Assembly: GCA_001822575.1 (NCBI GenBank)
Contig: MHRM01000004.1
Coordinates: 1 to 9,093, forward strand
Direction: 5' to 3'
Length of the DNA stretch: 9,093 nt
Source: Candidatus Taylorbacteria bacterium RIFCSPHIGHO2_02_FULL_44_12
Lineage (GTDB): Bacteria > Patescibacteriota > Minisyncoccia > Phycocordibacterales > PALSA-1337
The translations under genes and the position numbers were made by a program. A model generated the notes under the pieces. It made no database searches. It saw only the letters and a program-made list of their open reading frames with translations, and was not told the DNA's origin. Of this stretch, positions 6,244-9,093 are shown piece by piece. The first letter of the stretch is position 1. Every line of letters begins with the position of its first letter.

Positions 6244-7287
6244 ATGCCGACATTATTTAAGAAAATCAAAGATAAGATTTCTTACGAGATTTACAAACGC
6301 AAGGGAGCCTATGATGTTTTCAATCAAGGGAAAAAATCTTTTTTAGAAACTGGGATAACCCCACCCCAGGCTCACAATGCTTTCGTTAGTTTGTACTGCA
6401 GTACAAACGGTGAGTTCAATGTTACAGAACAAGCAAAGATAGCCTTGAAAAATCCTCCCCAGAAAGTATCAGTACCCTTGAATGGAGTAGTCGGCGCTTT
6501 TGATCAAAATGGCTTTGAGAAAATAAATAATACCTTAAATATAGACGGATATGCCCCATTTGATGCAAAGCTTCCAGCCGAAACCATTGCTAGACTGCGT
6601 CAATATGCCATGACTACAGGAGCTCTAGTGCCACCTGGATATGACAAAAAGATGATATACGATCCACAACATCCTGTAGCTCCAATATACAGATTTGATG
6701 TTATAGACCTCATAAACAACAGAGATATTCAGGACCTAGTTATGGATCCTGTGCTTATAAATATTGCCAGAAATTATATAGGATCTGAACCGATCTTTGA
6801 CTTCCCGGCCATGTGGTGGAGCACAACCTTTTTGAAACAAGCTTCGTCCGAAGCGGCCCAGTTATATCACTTTGATATGGATAGGATCAAATGGCTCAAA
6901 CTATTTGTTTATCTTACTGACGTGACCCCAGAAACAGGTCCACATCGATATATTAGAGGTTCTCATATTCCTGGAAAGAAGCCTGCGAAACTTCTCAAAA
7001 GAGGTTATTCTCGTATTCCAGATGCCGATTTGAGAAAATATTATCCCGAAGAAGATTTCAAGGTATTATCTGGCCAGGCAGGAACAATGTTCGTTGGCGA
7101 CACCAAATGTTGGCACAAGGGTACGCCTCTTCAAAAAGATCATCGCCTTGTTCTAGAGCTCCAATATACTAGCTCTATGTTTGGAGCAAAATATACAAAA
7201 CTAGAAATCAAGAATAGTTCTGATCTATTCAAAAAGTTTTGCCTAGAAAACTCGTTTTATGCGTCCAATATTGATATTCTGTCTTGA
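6244..7287 (+). CDS. phytanoyl-CoA dioxygenase (PhyH) family Fe(II)/2-oxoglutarate oxygenase
   Basis: Counting from the ATG at 6244 (347 residues), the iron-binding triad is visible: H209-x-D211 (YHFDMD) and the distal H291 (CWHKGTP), followed ten residues later by R301 (DHRLVLELQY), which would bind the 2-oxoglutarate carboxylate. LFVYLTDVTPETGPHRYIRGSH (about 220-241) is the typical PhyH core strand pattern. The enzyme would hydroxylate or otherwise oxidise a small molecule, lipid or sugar; its setting suggests a glycan or lipid-carrier substrate, but this is inference. The first 100 residues, rich in lysine and asparagine, have no domain I recognise. An in-frame TTG at 6226 overlaps the methyltransferase stop by four bases and would add six residues; I prefer the ATG, although neither has a Shine-Dalgarno sequence. 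It contains a perfect 20-bp palindrome at 6389-6408. Confidence 0.82.
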   Translation: MPTLFKKIKDKISYEIYKRKGAYDVFNQGKKSFLETGITPPQAHNAFVSLYCSTNGEFNVTEQAKIALKNPPQKVSVPLNGVVGAFDQNGFEKINNTLNIDGYAPFDAKLPAETIARLRQYAMTTGALVPPGYDKKMIYDPQHPVAPIYRFDVIDLINNRDIQDLVMDPVLINIARNYIGSEPIFDFPAMWWSTTFLKQASSEAAQLYHFDMDRIKWLKLFVYLTDVTPETGPHRYIRGSHIPGKKPAKLLKRGYSRIPDADLRKYYPEEDFKVLSGQAGTMFVGDTKCWHKGTPLQKDHRLVLELQYTSSMFGAKYTKLEIKNSSDLFKKFCLENSFYASNIDILS

Positions 7288-7296
7288 TAATGCTTT

Positions 7297-7334
7297 TATA
7301 TTTATTGGATTTTGGGCTTTATCGTATGAAGCCT
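7297..7334 (+). promoter_or_regulatory. possible -10 box and 5' leader hairpin of the formyltransferase gene
   Basis: TATATT at 7297-7302 is a possible -10 box (no good -35 seen). It is followed by a hairpin: GGCTTTAT (7315-7322), loop CGT (7323-7325), ATGAAGCC (7326-7333), eight pairs including one G-T. The hairpin ends 20 bases before the ATG at 7354. A sister hairpin with the same loop lies before the gene at 8129. A DNA operator is an alternative reading. Confidence 0.45.
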
Positions 7335-7353
7335 TGGAAAATCAATAAGCACT

Positions 7354-8043
7354 ATGAAAAAAAATGTGGTCATAGCTACTATTAGATCCTGGAATATAGA
7401 GGGATATTGGCGTTGGAATGAGCCCGCAGGATACAAAAAACATTTGGTCACAAACCCGGATCAATTGACAGACCAGTGGTTGAAAACCATAAATCCGGAG
7501 TTTATATTCTTCCCGCACTGGTCCTGGATTATTCCAGAAAATATATACAACAAATATGAGTGTGTAGTATTTCACACAGCTGATCTGCCTCGTGGTCGAG
7601 GCGGCAGTCCTATCCAGAATCTTATCATTCGCGGCATATACAAGACCAAAGTCTCGGCTCTTCAGGTAACCGGAGGGTTGGACGAAGGCCCTATCTATGC
7701 CAAGGTCCCTTTGGACATAAGTAAGGGCTCAGCCCAGGAAATATTTCAAAAAAATTCAATTATTGTCTATAAGATGATTTCCGAAATCCTGAAAAAACAC
7801 CCAAAACCTCGGCCTCAAAAAGGCAAGGTTTTGATTTTCAAGAGGAGAAAACCATCAGAAAGTCTGATCCCCGAAGGTCTGTCAACTAGAAAGTTATATG
7901 ATTTTATCAGGATGTTGGATGCGGATGGATATCCTAGGGCCTATATAGAGACCAATGGATACATCCTTGAATTCAACACTGCCGCCATAAACAATGAGAG
8001 CGTAACAGCACGAGTAATCATAAAACCGAAAAAAGCAAAATAA
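7354..8043 (+). CDS. formyltransferase-family protein, probable sugar N-formyltransferase
   Basis: The 229-residue sequence resembles the N10-formyltetrahydrofolate-dependent formyltransferase fold, in the short branch found with surface-sugar genes rather than methionyl-tRNA formyltransferase, which is longer (over 300 residues). Visible landmarks are FFPHWSWIIPENIY (52-65), FHTADLPRGRGGSPIQNLI (73-91), the family's HxxxLPxxRGxxP core, and GLDEGPIYAK (108-117), the GLDxGP signature. H74 and D110 match the catalytic His and Asp. The third usual catalytic residue, Asn two before the His (NxH), is Val72 here. The C-terminal part (LYDFIRMLDADGYPRAYIE, 181-199) is like the end domain of sugar formyltransferases. 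The product would formylate an amino sugar for the exported glycan. A 66-bp gap with a possible promoter and a leader hairpin separates it from the dioxygenase gene, so it may be separately transcribed. Confidence 0.72.
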   Translation: MKKNVVIATIRSWNIEGYWRWNEPAGYKKHLVTNPDQLTDQWLKTINPEFIFFPHWSWIIPENIYNKYECVVFHTADLPRGRGGSPIQNLIIRGIYKTKVSALQVTGGLDEGPIYAKVPLDISKGSAQEIFQKNSIIVYKMISEILKKHPKPRPQKGKVLIFKRRKPSESLIPEGLSTRKLYDFIRMLDADGYPRAYIETNGYILEFNTAAINNESVTARVIIKPKKAK

Positions 8044-8044
8044 T

Positions 8045-8106
8045 TTGACTTCTTTGTTGAGAAATGTCATTATGCTGATAGAAGTTTGACCTTATCGTAT
8101 AAGGTC
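8045..8106 (+). promoter_or_regulatory. promoter and 5' leader hairpin before the 108-residue protein gene
   Basis: TTGACT (8045-8050) and CATTAT (8068-8073) are 17 bases apart, with 5/6 and 4/6 matches to the sigma-70 consensus; the start would fall near 8080. Just downstream, GACCTTAT (8088-8095 region) pairs with ATAAGGTC around a CGT loop, as a perfect eight-pair stem spanning 8088-8106. It ends 22 bases before the ATG. The same arrangement occurs before the formyltransferase gene. Confidence 0.5.
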
Positions 8107-8128
8107 TTTGACATGTGGAGAACACTAT

Positions 8129-8455
8129 ATGGACAAAAAATTCAGAGAAATGCTGTTGGAGGCTGAGAAGATCAGAGCAAAATGTCGGGAAGATGGCAAT
8201 ATTGAGAAACATGCCACTTGTATGGCGAATATGCTGATGTATGCCGATTCCAAGGGGCTTCTTACCGGGAACATCTTTCAAGGAACGGCTAGCGAGGAAA
8301 AATTAAATCAAGCCGCCGAAATGGCTGCCTGTCTGCTGGAAGTGGTACACGAGTATGATGTTGGACCCATTCTGGATCTACCTGATAATAAAAAGCTTGA
8401 GATTATAGAGTTAGCGAAAGAAAAAACACTGGCTAATCTTCGGAGACACTCGTAA
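8129..8455 (+). CDS. unrecognised 108-residue protein
   Basis: I do not recognise this protein. It looks soluble and mostly alpha-helical: a charged N-terminal helix (KKFREMLLEAEKIRAKCRED), a Met-rich stretch at 28-38, a second helix at about 55-75 (EEKLNQAAEMAACLLEVVHE), a DLPD turn at 83-86 and a basic C-terminal helix (KLEIIELAKEKTLANLRRHS). Cysteines lie at 19, 31 and 68 without metal-site spacing. The ATG at 8129 is preferred because GGAGA at 8117-8121 gives a well-spaced ribosome-binding site; an in-frame TTG at 8108 would place that site inside the gene. It has its own promoter-like region and a leader hairpin. The next gene follows 30 bases later, with its own AAAGG site, so the two may be co-transcribed. 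Confidence 0.7.
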   Translation: MDKKFREMLLEAEKIRAKCREDGNIEKHATCMANMLMYADSKGLLTGNIFQGTASEEKLNQAAEMAACLLEVVHEYDVGPILDLPDNKKLEIIELAKEKTLANLRRHS

Positions 8456-8485
8456 CATTAAAAAAAAGAGAAAGGTAACAAACGA

Positions 8486-9037
8486 ATGAAATTCGTGTTG
8501 GTCGCGGGCGATTACGCCCAGTCGGAAGTTATGGAAATGCTTGGAAACAAGCTTCAGGAAAAAGGTCACGCAATTGCTTTATTCCTCCGCAGAGGAAAAA
8601 AGGAACCTCTTCCCATAGAAGATATACGGAAAGAAATTCAGTCATCAGATTGGCTGGTATCCGGAATGTCTAATGTCTCGGATGATGAAGTAGCGGCAGT
8701 GAGATCGGCTCATGAATACGGAAAATTAGTGGCTCTATACGCGGACACATTTGCTAATTATCGGTTTCCAGCGTTTGAGCCGATCAGGGGATTCGTGAAA
8801 AAGCTCTTCACCATCAATCAAAGCGAGGCGGATGACGCCGCTTCTGTCTTTCCGAAGAACACAGAAATCGTGCTTACCGGAAACCCTCGCTGGGAAGAGT
8901 TTGCTTTTCCTGTTTTCTCACGAGAAGAGGTCCGGGAACAGCTTTCGGTTCCAGAAGATTGGACCATAGTTCTATGTCCAGGAGACAAATATTTGGTTCT
9001 ACTGACCTTCACCCAACTCCCGTCTAATATGGTATGA
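8486..9037 (+). CDS. GT-B-like glycosyltransferase, N-terminal half, truncated by the right-hand repeat
   Basis: Residues 1-140 form an alternating beta-alpha pattern like the first Rossmann domain of GT-B glycosyltransferases: MKFVLVAGDYAQSEVMEML (1-19), DWLVSGMSNVSDDEVAAVRSA (55-75), KLVALYADTF (80-89), KKLFTINQSEA (105-115), then IVLTGNPRWEEF (128-139), the typical link to the second domain. EDWTIVLCPGDKY (157-169) begins the second domain, where nucleotide-sugar binding would occur. The frame then enters the 69-bp repeat at base 8999 (codon 172) and stops at 9035-9037, giving 183 residues where such proteins usually have 350 or more. The last 12 residues are therefore repeat-derived, and the gene is probably broken or the assembly misjoined here. 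AAAGG at about 8471-8475, ten bases before the ATG, is a good ribosome-binding site. The family assignment is by pattern only. Confidence 0.6.
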   Translation: MKFVLVAGDYAQSEVMEMLGNKLQEKGHAIALFLRRGKKEPLPIEDIRKEIQSSDWLVSGMSNVSDDEVAAVRSAHEYGKLVALYADTFANYRFPAFEPIRGFVKKLFTINQSEADDAASVFPKNTEIVLTGNPRWEEFAFPVFSREEVREQLSVPEDWTIVLCPGDKYLVLLTFTQLPSNMV

Positions 9038-9067
9038 TGTGTGGATGAAAACATCACATCATCACCC
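8999..9067. repeat. right copy of 69-bp perfect terminal inverted repeat
   Basis: This is the exact reverse complement of 1-69. It begins inside the glycosyltransferase frame and continues to 9067; 26 further bases (9068-9093) have no counterpart at the left because the window starts there, so the real repeat may be longer. It contains the hairpin-forming segment 9034-9062 (mirror of 6-34). Confidence 0.95.
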
Positions 9068-9093
9068 TTCTCGAGCTATGTCCCAGGATGAGC
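9002..9093 (+). promoter_or_regulatory. outward promoter-like sequence and possible start of a leaderless gene in the repeat
   Basis: TATGAT (9033-9038, 5/6 match to a -10 box) lies exactly six bases before an ATG at 9045, so the transcript would begin at the start codon. Upstream candidates are TTCACC (9008-9013, spacing 19), or CTGACC (9002-9007) with an alternative -10 TAATAT (9025-9030, spacing 17). From the ATG a frame (MKTSHHHPSRAMSQDE) stays open to the window end. The mirror copy at the left end points outward in the same way. This would suit the transposase promoter of an insertion element, but the sixteen codons are too few to identify a protein. Confidence 0.3.

Noticed and set aside
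7587..7602. GCCTCG-TGGT-CGAGGC hairpin inside the formyltransferase gene
   Set aside because: It encodes the conserved LPRGRGG core, so codon constraint explains it; no T-run follows.
8108..8128. TTG start for the 108-residue protein
   Set aside because: It would put the GGAGA ribosome-binding site inside the coding region; ATG at 8129 is correctly spaced from it.
1..9093. CRISPR array, rRNA, prophage or toxin-antitoxin genes
   Set aside because: No regularly spaced repeats, rRNA-like stretches, phage proteins or toxin-antitoxin pairs were seen on either strand.

Overview
The window looks like part of a small-genome bacterium, most likely of the Patescibacteria/CPR (Parcubacteria-like) type. 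The evidence is indirect: most genes lack a clear Shine-Dalgarno sequence, gaps are short, and there is a ligase-plus-TPR membrane protein next to a surface-glycan export pair. TGA is used as an ordinary stop (for example at 6227-6229 and 7285-7287), which argues against the CPR lineages that read TGA as glycine. The lineage is inference; no marker gene fixes it.

Layout. Positions 1-69 are one copy of a perfect 69-bp inverted repeat whose partner is at 8999-9067. The left copy runs straight into a sigma-70 family gene that has lost everything before region 2.4/3 (native part from about 70 to 676). A 443-bp convergent gap (677-1119) holds a + strand terminator, a − strand terminator and a large bidirectional inverted-repeat structure. 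On the − strand, 3309-1120 encodes a 729-residue O-antigen ligase/Wzy-like membrane protein with a TPR tail. A 37-bp divergent gap separates it from a + strand run: ABC-2 permease (wzm-like, 3347-4171), ABC ATPase with a C-terminal cargo-recognition-like domain (wzt-like, 4240-5511), SAM methyltransferase (5504-6229), Fe(II)/2-oxoglutarate dioxygenase of the PhyH family (6244-7287) and a sugar N-formyltransferase-like protein (7354-8043). Next come an unrecognised 108-residue protein (8129-8455) and the N-terminal half of a GT-B-like glycosyltransferase (8486 to about 8998), which is cut by the right-hand repeat.

How the genes fit together. The middle of the window reads as a surface polysaccharide locus. 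Wzm/Wzt would export a lipid-linked glycan, the Wzy_C protein would polymerise or ligate glycan, and the methyltransferase, dioxygenase and formyltransferase would decorate sugars. In characterised Wzt systems with a C-terminal domain, that domain recognises a terminal modification of the chain. The modification genes directly after wzt are therefore candidates for making the cap that this transporter reads.

Most notable non-coding structure: the end repeats, which truncate a gene at each end and carry an outward promoter-like sequence followed by an ATG, suggesting the same mobile-element end at both borders (or an assembly artefact); a CTAG-rich hairpin between wzm and wzt; and two short hairpins with covarying stems and the same CGT loop, placed almost identically upstream of two consecutive genes.
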